The position numbers were made by a program, and so were the translations under genes. The notes beneath the pieces are model-generated. The model was not told where the DNA came from. It ran no database searches and saw only the letters and a program-made list of their open reading frames with translations. From assembly GCF_006715395.1 (NCBI RefSeq), contig NZ_VFNC01000002.1, positions 2,542,001-2,606,000 on the forward strand: a stretch of 64,000 nt of DNA. Direction: 5' to 3'. The DNA comes from Streptomyces sp. SLBN-31. Its GTDB lineage: Bacteria; Actinomycetota; Actinomycetes; Streptomycetales; Streptomycetaceae. Of the stretch, positions 33,189 through 42,112 are shown piece by piece. Position 1 is the first letter of the stretch, and each line of letters opens with the position of its first letter.

Positions 33189-33224
33189 GGCCGGTCCGGG
33201 CCGTCCGCACGGCCGGGTCCGGCC
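33189..33224. repeat. Imperfect hairpin between divergent glycosyltransferases
   Basis: Two 16-nt arms (33189-33204 and 33209-33224) are complementary at 14 of 16 positions around a CCGC loop. It lies in the shared promoter region and may regulate either gene, or simply reflect GC-rich composition. Confidence 0.35.
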
Positions 33225-33299
33225 ACGTTTATGGCAAGCACACAGCCGGGCAGGACATCATGTTCCCCTCAAGACGGTTGCGGACAGGCAGGGGCTCAG

Positions 33300-34538
33300 G
33301 TGGACGGTGCGGGTGCGAGGCGGTCTTTCACGGGCCTGCTGATGACCTGGGGTCTGACCAGGCTGGTGCTGCTGCTGTGGGTGTTCAAGGTGTGGGTCTT
33401 CCCGGGCCCCGACGTCACGAGCGATGTCTCGGTGATCTACCAGGGCTGGTACGACGTCCTGCGCACCGGAACGTTCCCGCTGGGCGACGTCACCTGGCAG
33501 TACCCGCCCGCCGCCGCCCTGGCCGTCCTCTCCCCGGCGCTGCTGCCGTTCCTGCAGTACGCGCAGGCCTTCTTCGTCCTGGCCTGTCTCGCCGACCTGG
33601 TGGTCCTGTCCCTGCTGACGTACGCGGGCGTGCGTACCGGCAGGACGCTGCGCGGGGCCTGGGTGTGGGTGGTGGGCGTGCCGCTCCTCGGGCCGACCGT
33701 GTACGCCCGCTACGACGTGATGGTGACCGCGGTGGCCGTGGCCGGGCTGCTCGCCGCGGCCCGGCATCCGCGGGCGGCGGGCGTGCTGGTGGGCGTCGGG
33801 GCGATGCTGAAGGTGTGGCCGGCGGTGCTGCTGCTCGGCGTCCGCAGGCGCAGCACCTGGGGCTGGGCCGCGGGGACCGTCGCCGTGGTGGCGGGGCTGT
33901 TCGCGATGTTCATGCCGGGCGCGTTCGAGTTCCTGACCTTCCAGAAGAACCGGGGCACCGAGGTCGAGTCGCTCGGCTCGCTGGTCATCCACGTCGCCCG
34001 CCACTTCGGTGCCTGGGACGGGCAAGTGCTGCTCAACTACGGCTCCATCGAGTTCCTCGGCCCGTGGGTCACCGCCGTCAGCACGGGCGCGCTGTTCCTC
34101 ACCGGCGTCGCGTTCGGCTGGCTGGTGCTGTGGCGGCTGATGGCCACCCGCTTCCTGCCGAACACCCTCGCCGACGCGGCCTTCGTAGCGGTGCTGATGT
34201 TCACCGTCACCAGCCGGGTGATCAGCCCCCAGTACATGGTGTGGGTGGTCGGCACGGCCGCCGTCTGCCTGTGCTTCCGCGGCAGCCGGATGCGGGCGCC
34301 CGCCTGTCTCGCGCTCGCCGCGTGCTTCGTGACGGTGCTGGAGTTCCCGCTGTGGTTCCAGCACGTCGTCGCGAGCGACACCCGGGGCATCACCCTGCTG
34401 CTGCTGCGCAACGGCCTGCTGGTCGTGGCCGCCGTGCTGGGCGCGCGGGAGCTGTGGCGCTCCACGGTCTCCCGCGAGCCCGTACCCGCCCTGCCGATTC
34501 AGGCGACCCACGCGAAGGAACCGTCGACCCCCGCCTGA
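33300..34538 (+). CDS. GT87-type polyprenyl-dependent glycosyltransferase
   Basis: A 412-residue multispan GT-C protein with about ten hydrophobic helices. YQGWYDVLRTGTFPLGDVTWQYPP carries the acidic/aromatic first-loop pattern (quoted in part), and VYARYDVMV, LKVWPAVLL and SRVISPQYMVWV match GT87 mannosyltransferases of actinobacteria that use polyprenyl-phosphate-mannose. GTG chosen with GCAGGGG upstream. It is divergent from the GT4 gene, suggesting joint work on a lipoglycan or cell-wall mannan. The sugar donor and acceptor are unknown. Confidence 0.82.
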   Translation: MDGAGARRSFTGLLMTWGLTRLVLLLWVFKVWVFPGPDVTSDVSVIYQGWYDVLRTGTFPLGDVTWQYPPAAALAVLSPALLPFLQYAQAFFVLACLADLVVLSLLTYAGVRTGRTLRGAWVWVVGVPLLGPTVYARYDVMVTAVAVAGLLAAARHPRAAGVLVGVGAMLKVWPAVLLLGVRRRSTWGWAAGTVAVVAGLFAMFMPGAFEFLTFQKNRGTEVESLGSLVIHVARHFGAWDGQVLLNYGSIEFLGPWVTAVSTGALFLTGVAFGWLVLWRLMATRFLPNTLADAAFVAVLMFTVTSRVISPQYMVWVVGTAAVCLCFRGSRMRAPACLALAACFVTVLEFPLWFQHVVASDTRGITLLLLRNGLLVVAAVLGARELWRSTVSREPVPALPIQATHAKEPSTPA

Positions 34539-34607
34539 CGCGCGCCCGGCCGACGGATCGGCGCACGGCCCCGGCACGCTCTCGCGCCGCGGTCACAGCC
34601 GCCTCCG

Positions 34608-35987
34608 TCACGCGGCGGCGCCACGCGAGGGTGCCGTCGGCTCCCCCGCTTCGACCCGGCCGAAAGAGGGCACTCGCAGTCGCCCGGATCCCCCGTCGAG
34701 ACGCCGTGCGGCCCGTGCGAACAGGGTCCCGGCCACCGCGCACTGCACCGCCATCGCGAGGGCCAGGGCCAGGCACACCCCGGGCAGGCCGAGGCCCGAC
34801 AGGGCGTAGGCGAGCGGGAGTTGCAGTGCCGTGCCCAGCAGCGTCACGCGCAGGAGCAGCGGTGCTCCCCCGCTGCCCTCGAAGACCCCGCCCAGCGCGA
34901 TGAAGCAGGCCATCAGCAGCAGGTACGGCCCGACGCAGCGCAGGAACAGCACCCCGGCGTGCGCGACCTCGGGTCCGGCGCCGAAGGCGGCCATGACCCA
35001 GGGCCCGGCGACGCCCAGCAGCGCGACGGCCGCCACCGCGACCGCCCCGGACAGCAGCACGGCCTCCCGGCCGATGGCCCGCCGTTCGTCCCGGCCCGCT
35101 CCCCGCGTGTGGGCGGTGTGGATCGACGCCGCCTGCCGCACGGAGTAGAACGCCATGGTGGCGACGTACATGATCTTGTACGCGATCGCGTAGGCGGCCA
35201 CCGCCGTCACCCCGAGCCGGGCGACGATGGCGACCAGCACCAGCGCCCCGCCCTGCCGGACGGTGAAGTCGGCGGACATCGGCAGCCCGGTGGTGAGCGT
35301 CCGGCGCAGCGCCCTGCCGGTGCCCTCGGCGGTCCGGGCCGTCACGGACTCGTGCAGCAGGGGGTTGCGCCGCAGCACGACCAGCCCCGCCCCCAGCGCC
35401 ACGCACCGGCACAGCACCGTCGAGGCGGCGGCGCCCCGCACCCCGTACAGGTGGATCAGGAACGGGTCGCAGACCAGGATCAGCCCGTTGGCGAGCAGCG
35501 CGAGCCGCATCGGGGTCCTGGTGTCCCCGGCGCCCTTGAGGATGCCGTCGAGGAGGTTCTGTGCGAAGAAGACGGCGATGCCCGGCAGGGAGATCGCGAA
35601 GTAGGCCACGGCGAGCGGGACGGCCGCGCCGTCGCCCCCGCCCAGCACCAGCCGGGCCAGCGGCTCGCGCAGCAGCAGCCCGGCCGCCACGACCGCCGGC
35701 GTCACCACCGCGCACAGCGCCCAGCCGCCGCGCACGGCGGCCCGCACCGCCCCCGGGTCCCGGGCTCCCCTGGCGTGGGCGACCAGCACGGTCGTACCGG
35801 AGGCGAACACCATCGAGACACCGAGCAGCACGTTCTCGGTGTTGGTCGCGACGGCCACGGCGGCCACGGCCGCGCCGCCGAGCCGGGAGACCCAGACCGT
35901 GTTGATGATCCCGGCGGCGACCGTGGCGAGGAGCGAGCAGTAGACCGGGCGGGCGAGCGTGACGAGCTGCCGGCGATGAGCGTTCAT
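34608..35987 (-). CDS. MATE-family efflux transporter
   Basis: A 459-residue transporter with about 12 hydrophobic helices in two homologous halves, typical of the MATE family (drug/cation antiport). The opening RQLVTLARPVYCSLLATVAAGIINTVWVSRLGG carries the family start (quoted in part as ATVAAGIINTVWVSRLG), and QNLLDGILKGAGDTRTPM is a loop motif. The ATG is chosen because it lies 5' of the PadR operator zone; the ATG is followed directly by the first helix. Divergent from the PadR repressor with a shared palindromic operator, so it is probably induced by toxic compounds that bind PadR. Confidence 0.88.
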   Translation of the reverse strand: MNAHRRQLVTLARPVYCSLLATVAAGIINTVWVSRLGGAAVAAVAVATNTENVLLGVSMVFASGTTVLVAHARGARDPGAVRAAVRGGWALCAVVTPAVVAAGLLLREPLARLVLGGGDGAAVPLAVAYFAISLPGIAVFFAQNLLDGILKGAGDTRTPMRLALLANGLILVCDPFLIHLYGVRGAAASTVLCRCVALGAGLVVLRRNPLLHESVTARTAEGTGRALRRTLTTGLPMSADFTVRQGGALVLVAIVARLGVTAVAAYAIAYKIMYVATMAFYSVRQAASIHTAHTRGAGRDERRAIGREAVLLSGAVAVAAVALLGVAGPWVMAAFGAGPEVAHAGVLFLRCVGPYLLLMACFIALGGVFEGSGGAPLLLRVTLLGTALQLPLAYALSGLGLPGVCLALALAMAVQCAVAGTLFARAARRLDGGSGRLRVPSFGRVEAGEPTAPSRGAAA

Positions 35988-36009
35988 GAGACGGACGACC
36001 CCCTCGATG

Positions 36010-36036
36010 CGAGCTACCTCGATTAGAGGTAGCTCG
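36010..36036. promoter_or_regulatory. PadR-type operator between MATE and PadR genes
   Basis: CGAGCTACCTC and GAGGTAGCTCG are perfect 11-bp arms separated by GATTA. A related half (GATAAGAGGTACC, to 36048) follows, giving a CGATTAGAGGTA / CGATAAGAGGTA direct repeat. It sits 23 nt from the MATE start and 48 nt from the PadR start. Confidence 0.8.
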
Positions 36037-36083
36037 ATAAGAGGTACCATGGCGTCATCACGCCCGCAAGGAGGGACAAGACG

Positions 36084-36614
36084 TTGCTGGAGCTGTCGAT
36101 CCTCGGCTTCCTGGCCGAACAGCCGCTGCACGGCTACGAGTTGAAGGAGCGCATCAAGGCGCTCAGCGGCCACGTCCGCCCGGTCAGCGACGGCGCCCTC
36201 TATCCCGCCCTCACCCGCCTGGTCGCCGCCGGCAAGCTCGACCAGCACACCGAGCCGGGCGCGAGCGCGGCCCCGCGTCGCATGCTCTCCCTCACCGGGA
36301 AGGGCCGTGAGGATCTGCTGGAACGCCTGCGCCACCCCAAGCAGGCGGAGATCACCGACCACGTCCGTTTCAACACGGTCCTGGCGTTCCTGCGCCACCT
36401 GCCCGACCGGCACGAGCAGGCGGCCGTCCTGCGCCGCCGGCTGGAGTTCCTCGAGACACCGTCCAGCTTCTTCTACGACGGCGACAGACCGGTGCGCGCG
36501 GAGGAGTCGGGCGACCTCTTCCGAGAGGGCATGCTGCGGGTGGCGCGGGCCACCGGCGAGGCGGAGCGGGCCTGGCTGCGGGAGGCCATCGGCCGCCTGG
36601 AGCAGGGCGGTTGA
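36084..36614 (+). CDS. PadR-family transcriptional regulator
   Basis: A 176-residue PadR winged-helix repressor: ILGFLAEQPLHGYELKERI and DGALYPALTRLVAAGKL form the DNA-binding domain, and the C-terminal helices (HVRFNTVLAFLRHLPDRH, quoted in part) support dimerisation. The TTG start follows AAGGAGGG. It is divergent from the MATE exporter and likely represses both through the palindrome between them. Effector unknown. Confidence 0.88.
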   Translation: MLELSILGFLAEQPLHGYELKERIKALSGHVRPVSDGALYPALTRLVAAGKLDQHTEPGASAAPRRMLSLTGKGREDLLERLRHPKQAEITDHVRFNTVLAFLRHLPDRHEQAAVLRRRLEFLETPSSFFYDGDRPVRAEESGDLFREGMLRVARATGEAERAWLREAIGRLEQGG

Positions 36615-36626
36615 GGCGGCCCCGGC

Positions 36627-37817
36627 TCAGCCGAGTTCGACCCGCAGATAGTCCCGCCACTGCTCGGTGAACTTCTCCGGAGTCGTCCCGAGCACCTTCT
36701 TCATCGCGCCCTCGACCGACCCCTCCCGCACCTTGTGGTCACCGACCGCCCGGTAGAACTGCCCGAGCCGCGCCTCGCCCCACCGGGCGGCGATCAGCCG
36801 GCAGGCCAGCCAGCCGCCCTCGTAGGCCTGGGCGAGCTTCGTCGCGTCGCCGCTGAAGCCGAAGTCCTTGTCGGCCGGCAGCGCCGACGGCAGCCGCCCG
36901 TCGTCGACCGCGTGCGCCAGCTCGGGCGCCGCCTGGGCCGGGGTGCGGCCGGTGCCGAGGTAGCCGATCCAGTCGGCGTACCCCTCGGACAGCCACAGCG
37001 GCGTGGCGGGGGTGGTGTGGGCGCGGGTGGCCACATGGGTGGTCTCGTGGGTGAGCACGACCTGCTTGCCGAGCGGGCCGAGGAGGGCGTACGCGTCCGG
37101 GTTGACGATGACGCGGTCCGCGGGCGCGCTCGGCGGACCGCCCACCTCGCCCGTGGTGACCGCCGCGATCCCCCGGTACTGGGAGGCGGGCGAGCCGAGC
37201 AGCCCCGCCATGCCCTGCAGCGACTTCGGCGCCTCGACGACGACGTGCCGGGTCCAGTCGGTGCCCCACGCCCCCGACACCGCCGGTACGGCGTGGTCCG
37301 CGAGGTCCGCGTACATGTGCAGTTGCTCGCTGGACCGGCCGGTGCCCAGGACGAGGCTGCGCTTTCCCCGTACGACGGTCACCGCGCCCTGGTCCCACAG
37401 CTGCTGGGGGGCCTTCGCGGCGGGCACGTCCGCTCTCACGGACCACTGCCCGCCCGGCCGCCGGGACAGGGTGAGGGTGCGGCCCACGGTGACGGGGGCG
37501 TTGTCGTAGCCGAGGATCCGGTAGCGCAACTCGGCGTCGGCGGTGGCGTCGTCGCCACTGCGGTGCAGGCCGGTCACCCGGTACGACCAGGAGGCCAGCG
37601 GCACCCCGCGCAGGTTCTCGAACCAGCCGAGCGCGCCGGTCCTGAGGAAGGCCGCGCGGTCGCGGTCCAGGACGGCGGTGGAGCGCCGGTCGAGGACGCG
37701 CTGCAGGTCGGCCCGGCCGCTGTCGCCGGCCGACCGCCCCGCGCAGGCCGCCAGCCACACGAGCAGCAGCACGAGCGCCACCGCCCGCCACCTCGACACC
37801 CGCCCACGACCAGCCAC
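36627..37817 (-). CDS. Lipoprotein with gluzincin-like HEXXH metalloprotease motif
   Basis: A 396-residue predicted lipoprotein: the signal peptide ends at a lipobox LAAC with lipidated C25. The central region is of unknown fold; H257-H261 form HETTH, and E278 in LSEGYADW is in the right place to be the third zinc ligand, so a peptidase with an extracytoplasmic zinc site is likely. GTG start (MAGRGRVSRW). The NlpC/P60 gene upstream is only 32 nt away on the same strand, so envelope remodelling is a reasonable context. Confidence 0.8.
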   Translation of the reverse strand: MAGRGRVSRWRAVALVLLLVWLAACAGRSAGDSGRADLQRVLDRRSTAVLDRDRAAFLRTGALGWFENLRGVPLASWSYRVTGLHRSGDDATADAELRYRILGYDNAPVTVGRTLTLSRRPGGQWSVRADVPAAKAPQQLWDQGAVTVVRGKRSLVLGTGRSSEQLHMYADLADHAVPAVSGAWGTDWTRHVVVEAPKSLQGMAGLLGSPASQYRGIAAVTTGEVGGPPSAPADRVIVNPDAYALLGPLGKQVVLTHETTHVATRAHTTPATPLWLSEGYADWIGYLGTGRTPAQAAPELAHAVDDGRLPSALPADKDFGFSGDATKLAQAYEGGWLACRLIAARWGEARLGQFYRAVGDHKVREGSVEGAMKKVLGTTPEKFTEQWRDYLRVELG

Positions 37818-37849
37818 TTCCCGATCGTAAGGCGGATTCGGCGCCGAGG

Positions 37850-38866
37850 TCAGACCCTGGTGACGGACGACACCGGCATCATGTTGACGGGGTCGTAGCG
37901 CACGGGGGCGCCCGGGTAGGGCGCGTGGATCACCTGGCCGTTGCCCACGTACATCGCCACATGGCTGGCGTCGGACCGGTAGACGACCAGGTCACCGGGC
38001 TGTGCCTGGGAGAGCGGGACCTGGTGTCCGGCGTACCGCTGCTCCTGCGAGGTGCGCGGCAGATGGACCCCGGCGTGCGCGTACGACCACTGCATCAAGC
38101 CCGAGCAGTCGAACGCTGAGGGGCCGGTGGCGCCCCAGACGTAGGGCTTGCCCAGTGCGGAGCGGGCCGCGGCGATGGCGGCGGCCGCCCGGCCGTCGGG
38201 CGGGACGACACCGCTGAGGTCGGGGATGTCGTCACGGCCGGAGCGGGAGGCCCGGTCGTAGGCGGCGCGCTCCGCGTACGGCAGGGAGTTGAGCAGTTCG
38301 CGGGCCCTGGCGAGCTTGTGCTCGACCGTCCTCTTGTGCGAGATGACCGCCTTGCGGCCGCGCTCCAGTTCGGCGAGCTTGCCGGCGGCCTCCGCGCGCT
38401 CCTGGGCGAGTTCGCGCATCGCGGACTGCAGGTCCTTGAACCGGCCGGCCTGGCGGGCGCCGACCCGGTCGAGGACGGAGGCCTTGTCGAGGTAGTCGGC
38501 CGGGTCGTCGGAGAAGAGCAGGGCGACGGTGGGGTCGATGCCGCCGGAGCGGTACTGAGCTCCGGCCAGCGAACCGAGCGTGTCCCGCATGGAGTTGACG
38601 CGCAGCTGGCGGCGGGCGATCTGGTCCTGGGCGTCGCGCACCTCGCGGCGCAGGCTGTCGACGGTCTCGTCGGCCTTGTCGTAGGCCTGGGTGGCCTTCT
38701 CGGCCTCCTCGTAGAGACGGTCCACCTCGGCCTTGGTGTCGCCGTGCGGCGCGGCGTTCGCCGGCACGGCCCCGAGGGCGGCGGCCGCTGCGGACAGCAC
38801 AGACAGGGCGGCGCCGGCGCCCCGGTTGAACCCGGACGACGGTGCAAGGCGGCGATGGGACCCCAC
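37850..38866 (-). CDS. NlpC/P60 peptidoglycan hydrolase (first copy)
   Basis: A 338-residue secreted endopeptidase: N-terminal signal segment ending in ANAAP, a long coiled coil (~45-200) and a C-terminal NlpC/P60 domain with C254 (FDCSGL), H302 (SHVAMY) and H314 (IHAPYPG). The coiled coil resembles RipA-type autoinhibitory or FtsEX-interacting regions. GTG chosen, with GGAAGGAG 10 nt upstream. A paralogue lies upstream. It would cleave peptide stems in peptidoglycan during growth or division; Rv2190c is the M. tuberculosis syntenic homologue. Confidence 0.92.
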   Translation of the reverse strand: MGSHRRLAPSSGFNRGAGAALSVLSAAAAALGAVPANAAPHGDTKAEVDRLYEEAEKATQAYDKADETVDSLRREVRDAQDQIARRQLRVNSMRDTLGSLAGAQYRSGGIDPTVALLFSDDPADYLDKASVLDRVGARQAGRFKDLQSAMRELAQERAEAAGKLAELERGRKAVISHKRTVEHKLARARELLNSLPYAERAAYDRASRSGRDDIPDLSGVVPPDGRAAAAIAAARSALGKPYVWGATGPSAFDCSGLMQWSYAHAGVHLPRTSQEQRYAGHQVPLSQAQPGDLVVYRSDASHVAMYVGNGQVIHAPYPGAPVRYDPVNMMPVSSVTRV

Positions 38867-38985
38867 GCGACCCGCGCTCCTTCCGTTGGCGACAGGAACT
38901 GTCTCTCCGCCGTGGCGGGGAAACGCGGCAGACAGTAGCCGTGCGGAAGGGCCCCGGCCAAAGACCTCCACGGCCACACACAGTG

Positions 38986-39021
38986 ACGCCCCGCCTCAGA
39001 CGCAGGTCATCAGCGGGGCGT
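38986..39021 (-). terminator. Hairpin after second NlpC/P60 gene
   Basis: ACGCCCCGC and GCGGGGCGT form a perfect 9-bp stem with an 18-nt loop, 73 nt past the stop of the upstream minus-strand gene. No T-tract. Confidence 0.45.
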
Positions 39022-39093
39022 GGGGTCAGCGCGAGTTGTCGTAATTCGCCCGTTCGGGGGTCGTGTTGTGACCGGGGCGACCGGGTACCGGCG

Positions 39094-40128
39094 TCAGATC
39101 CGGACGCCGAACTGGAAGGGCATGTTGCCGATCGACTCGTAGCGCACGTTGGTGCCGGTGCGCGGGGCGTGCAGCACCATGCCGTTGCCGGCGTAGAGGC
39201 CGACGTGGTGCTGGTCGCTGTAGAAGATCACGAGGTCGCCGACCTTGAGCTGGCTCTGGCTGTAGATCCTCGTGCCCGCGTTCGCCTGTTCCTGGGACGT
39301 GCGGGGGATGGTGACGCCGGCCTGGGCGTAGGCCCAGGAGGTCAGGCCCGAGCAGTCGTAGGCGGCGGTACCGGTGGCGCCGTAGGAGTACGGCTTGCCG
39401 ATCTGGGTCTGGGCGGCGTGGAAGGCGGCGAGGGCCCGGCTGGAGGAGGCCGTCGTGTCGCCGAGGTCCACCCGCTCGCTCGCGCTGCGGCTGGCCCGCT
39501 GGTCCGCGGCGGCGAGGGCGGCGCGCTCGGCGGCGGTCAGGGAGTTGAGCAGCTTCTGCGCCTGGGCGAGCTTGCCCTGGACGTCCTTCTTCTGCGCGGC
39601 GAACGCGGCACGGGTGGCGGCGAGGTCCTTGAGCTTGTCGGAGGCCTCGGAGCGCTGCTGCGCGAGTTCGCGCTGCTTCTCCTGGATCTTCTTCAGCGCC
39701 TCGACCTGCTGGGCGCTGAGCTGGTCCATGGTGGACGCCTTGTCCAGGTAGTCGTCGGGGTTCGACGACAGGAACAGCTGGACGGAGGAGTCGATGGAGC
39801 CGGTGCGGTACTGCGCGGCGGCCGCCAGGCCTATGGAGTCGCGGAGCTCGTTGAGCTCCTCCTGGCCGCGTGCCACGTTGTCCTGGATGGTGGAGATCTC
39901 CTTCTGGAGCTTCTCCTGCTTCTCCTTGGCGCCGTTCAGCTTCTCGGTGGCCTGCTCGGCCTGCTCGTAGAGCTTGTCGACCTTCGCCTTGACCTCGTCC
40001 TTGGAGGGCTTCTCGCTCGGTGCCGCGCTGGCGGCGTTGGCGCTGAAGGCTACGGCTGCAGCGGCTGCGGTAGTGAGCACGGTCACACGTGCTCGGCTCG
40101 GCTGCTTGGGTCGACGGTGGGACGCCAC
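39094..40128 (-). CDS. NlpC/P60 peptidoglycan hydrolase (second copy)
   Basis: A 344-residue secreted endopeptidase with the same layout as its neighbour: signal peptide (ends ASAAP), coiled coil of about 150 residues (DEVKAKVDKLYEQAEQATEKL, quoted in part) and a catalytic domain with C259 (YDCSGL), H308 (HHVGLY) and H320 (LHAPRTG). The GTG has AAGGAG 9-10 nt upstream; a start 30 nt earlier is less likely. The copies differ enough to be old duplicates. Separate transcription units are likely because of the hairpin between them. Confidence 0.92.
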   Translation of the reverse strand: MASHRRPKQPSRARVTVLTTAAAAAVAFSANAASAAPSEKPSKDEVKAKVDKLYEQAEQATEKLNGAKEKQEKLQKEISTIQDNVARGQEELNELRDSIGLAAAAQYRTGSIDSSVQLFLSSNPDDYLDKASTMDQLSAQQVEALKKIQEKQRELAQQRSEASDKLKDLAATRAAFAAQKKDVQGKLAQAQKLLNSLTAAERAALAAADQRASRSASERVDLGDTTASSSRALAAFHAAQTQIGKPYSYGATGTAAYDCSGLTSWAYAQAGVTIPRTSQEQANAGTRIYSQSQLKVGDLVIFYSDQHHVGLYAGNGMVLHAPRTGTNVRYESIGNMPFQFGVRI

Positions 40129-40338
40129 GGAGGTGAACTCCTTCTTTTGAGTGATCACCCGCTCGGAGGTTCGAGGCCAGACCCTAGTGACCTACTCGTG
40201 ATCAGTTCAAATCCTCAGGAGCAAAATCTCGTCACGGCATGCATTCTTTACACACAACTCACATGCAGTGATGCGCGGTTGACACTACGTTGCGTGACGA
40301 TACCGCCAATTCGGTCATTGAGCCCGCAACTTCGACCT

Positions 40339-41682
40339 TCAGGACAGCCGCCGCAGAAGCATGGCAGACGCGACCGGCCGGGCGCCCGCCCGGGCCACCC
40401 CGTCGGCGACCTCCCGGTCGGTGGAGGCGACGATGACCGGCCGCCCCGGCGGTTCGGCGCGCACCAGCTGCCGGATCAACTCGTCGGCGGTGACGCCCGG
40501 TTTGGAGAACAGCACCCGCACGCCCCGCGGCGGCGCGAGCAGCACGGGAGCGGCCAGCTCGGCCCCATCGAAGACGCAGGTCACCTCGGCGCCGGTCTGC
40601 GCGGCGAGCTGCGAGAGCTGCCCCAGCAGCCGCAGGCGCTGCTTCTCCAGCGGCATCTGGGGATAGCCGGTCTTGGTCACGTTGTAGCCGTCGACCACCA
40701 AGTGCGCCTGCGGCAGGGCCAGCAGCTGGTCGAGAACGGCCGGATCGTGCTCGGACAGGGCGCGCGCGGCGATGTCCTTCGGGGTCATTCGTCCCGGTTC
40801 CACCGCATCCACGGTTTCTGCGGGCCTCACGGACACGGGAGGCAGGGCCAGTTCGCGCCTGAGCCCCTGCGCCGCATCGAGAACGGTGTCAAGAAGCAGA
40901 CGGACGCGCATGTCCCCGACACTGCGCCCCTCCCGCGCTGCTTTGCGCGTGGCCTCCAGGGCCGCCTCCGCCTCCCCGAGCCGCGCCTTGAGCCGCCGGC
41001 TCTCGGTCTCGGCGAGGGACACCTGCGCCTGCCCCTCGGCGCGCACGGCCTCGATCTCGCTCTGGACCTTGCGCAGGGCGGCCTCGCCGCGCTTGACGTC
41101 GCTGAGGGCGGCGCGCAGCTTGCGGTGAAGCGATTCCGCTTCCTTCTTGGCGGAGTCCAGCTCCAGGCGCAGCCGCTCGGTCTCGGCGCGCGTCTGGTCG
41201 CGGGCGGCGGCGAGCTCCTCGCGCAGCCGCTCCAGCTCGGCCCGGCTCTCCTCGTCGGCGCGCTCGGCGTCGGCCCGCTGGGCCTCCTCGCCGGCCGCGG
41301 TCACCAGCTTCACCCAGCCCGTGGGGCGCAGAACATAGGCCGCGGCCGCCACGTCGAGCGGATCCGCGGCCGGGGGCGGCGAGCCTGAGTCGAGGGCGCC
41401 GGCGAGCTCCGGCTGGACCTCTCTCAGCTTCTCCCCGATGCGCTGCCGGAACAGCGGATCGGTCTCCAGCGCGGCCGCCATGGCGTTGCCCGCGAACTTG
41501 GCCCGCCGGTTCGGGGCGAACCGGGCGTACTGCCTGAGCTGGGCGGGCAGTTCCGCGACGGTCAGCGAGCCGAACCCGTCGGAGACGATCTGTACGACTC
41601 TGCGGCGCACACCGTCGGGCAGCGGACGGTCGAGCACCTCGGCGGCGCCGTCGCCCGGCCCCCCGCCTTGTGTCTCCACCAT
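40339..41682 (-). CDS. NYN-domain (YacP-like) RNA-binding/nuclease protein
   Basis: A 447-residue cytoplasmic protein. The N-terminal ~110 residues are helical (PDGVRRRVVQIVSDGFGSLT, in part), followed by a long coiled coil (~130-260, EEAQRADAERADEESRAEL in part). The C-terminal ~170 residues form a YacP/NYN PIN-like fold with LVVDGYNVTKTG, VTCVFDGAE and VIVASTDREVADGV carrying acidic metal-binding residues. Relatives (Rae1 type) act on RNA. ATG start; the small zinc protein follows after 35 nt on the same strand. Confidence 0.85.
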   Translation of the reverse strand: MVETQGGGPGDGAAEVLDRPLPDGVRRRVVQIVSDGFGSLTVAELPAQLRQYARFAPNRRAKFAGNAMAAALETDPLFRQRIGEKLREVQPELAGALDSGSPPPAADPLDVAAAAYVLRPTGWVKLVTAAGEEAQRADAERADEESRAELERLREELAAARDQTRAETERLRLELDSAKKEAESLHRKLRAALSDVKRGEAALRKVQSEIEAVRAEGQAQVSLAETESRRLKARLGEAEAALEATRKAAREGRSVGDMRVRLLLDTVLDAAQGLRRELALPPVSVRPAETVDAVEPGRMTPKDIAARALSEHDPAVLDQLLALPQAHLVVDGYNVTKTGYPQMPLEKQRLRLLGQLSQLAAQTGAEVTCVFDGAELAAPVLLAPPRGVRVLFSKPGVTADELIRQLVRAEPPGRPVIVASTDREVADGVARAGARPVASAMLLRRLS

Positions 41683-41717
41683 CCGTCACACCCCATCACC
41701 TGTGCGGGGCCGCTCCG

Positions 41718-41957
41718 TCAGGAGTCGGCGCCCGGCCTGTCCACGAGTTCCACCTGATCCACGGCGTTGCACCAGCGGCAGCGCACCGACTCGATGGTCT
41801 CACTGACCACCTCGCGCTCCTCGACCTTCGGCTCACCGGCGAGGTCGAGGTGGACGTACTCGACGACCTTCGACGAGCGGGTCACGTCGAAACGCGTGAG
41901 GTTGCCGCAGAGGGTGCAGCGCCACCGCGTCGTGGCGGTCGGCAGGGGAACCGTCAT
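41718..41957 (-). CDS. Small zinc-ribbon-like protein
   Basis: A 79-residue cytosolic protein with two CxxC pairs, C14-C17 (RCTLCGN) and C60-C63 (RCRWCNA), that can form a zinc ribbon. The middle contains an acidic stretch (EPKVEEREVVSE). ATG start. It lies on the same strand upstream of the NYN-domain gene, which suggests a paired RNA-related role. No named family is recognised. Confidence 0.8.
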   Translation of the reverse strand: MTVPLPTATTRWRCTLCGNLTRFDVTRSSKVVEYVHLDLAGEPKVEEREVVSETIESVRCRWCNAVDQVELVDRPGADS

Positions 41958-42112
41958 CGTGACTGTGCTCTTCCTTCTAGTGTCCGTGACGCGCCAGCTT
42001 CCCTGGAGCGTGTGGCCGTAACCCTACGGCCTGGCGGCAACCTGCCGCTGGTCCGTCCACGGCGGCGAGGCGGTCTGTGCGGCTGCGTCCGGTTACGTCA
42101 TGCTCTGTGTTC

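Noticed and set aside
38867..39093. Cyclic-di-AMP (ydaO) riboswitch before the NlpC/P60 genes
   Set aside because: Such leaders occur before some Streptomyces cell-wall hydrolases, but I could not find the conserved core in either upstream region.
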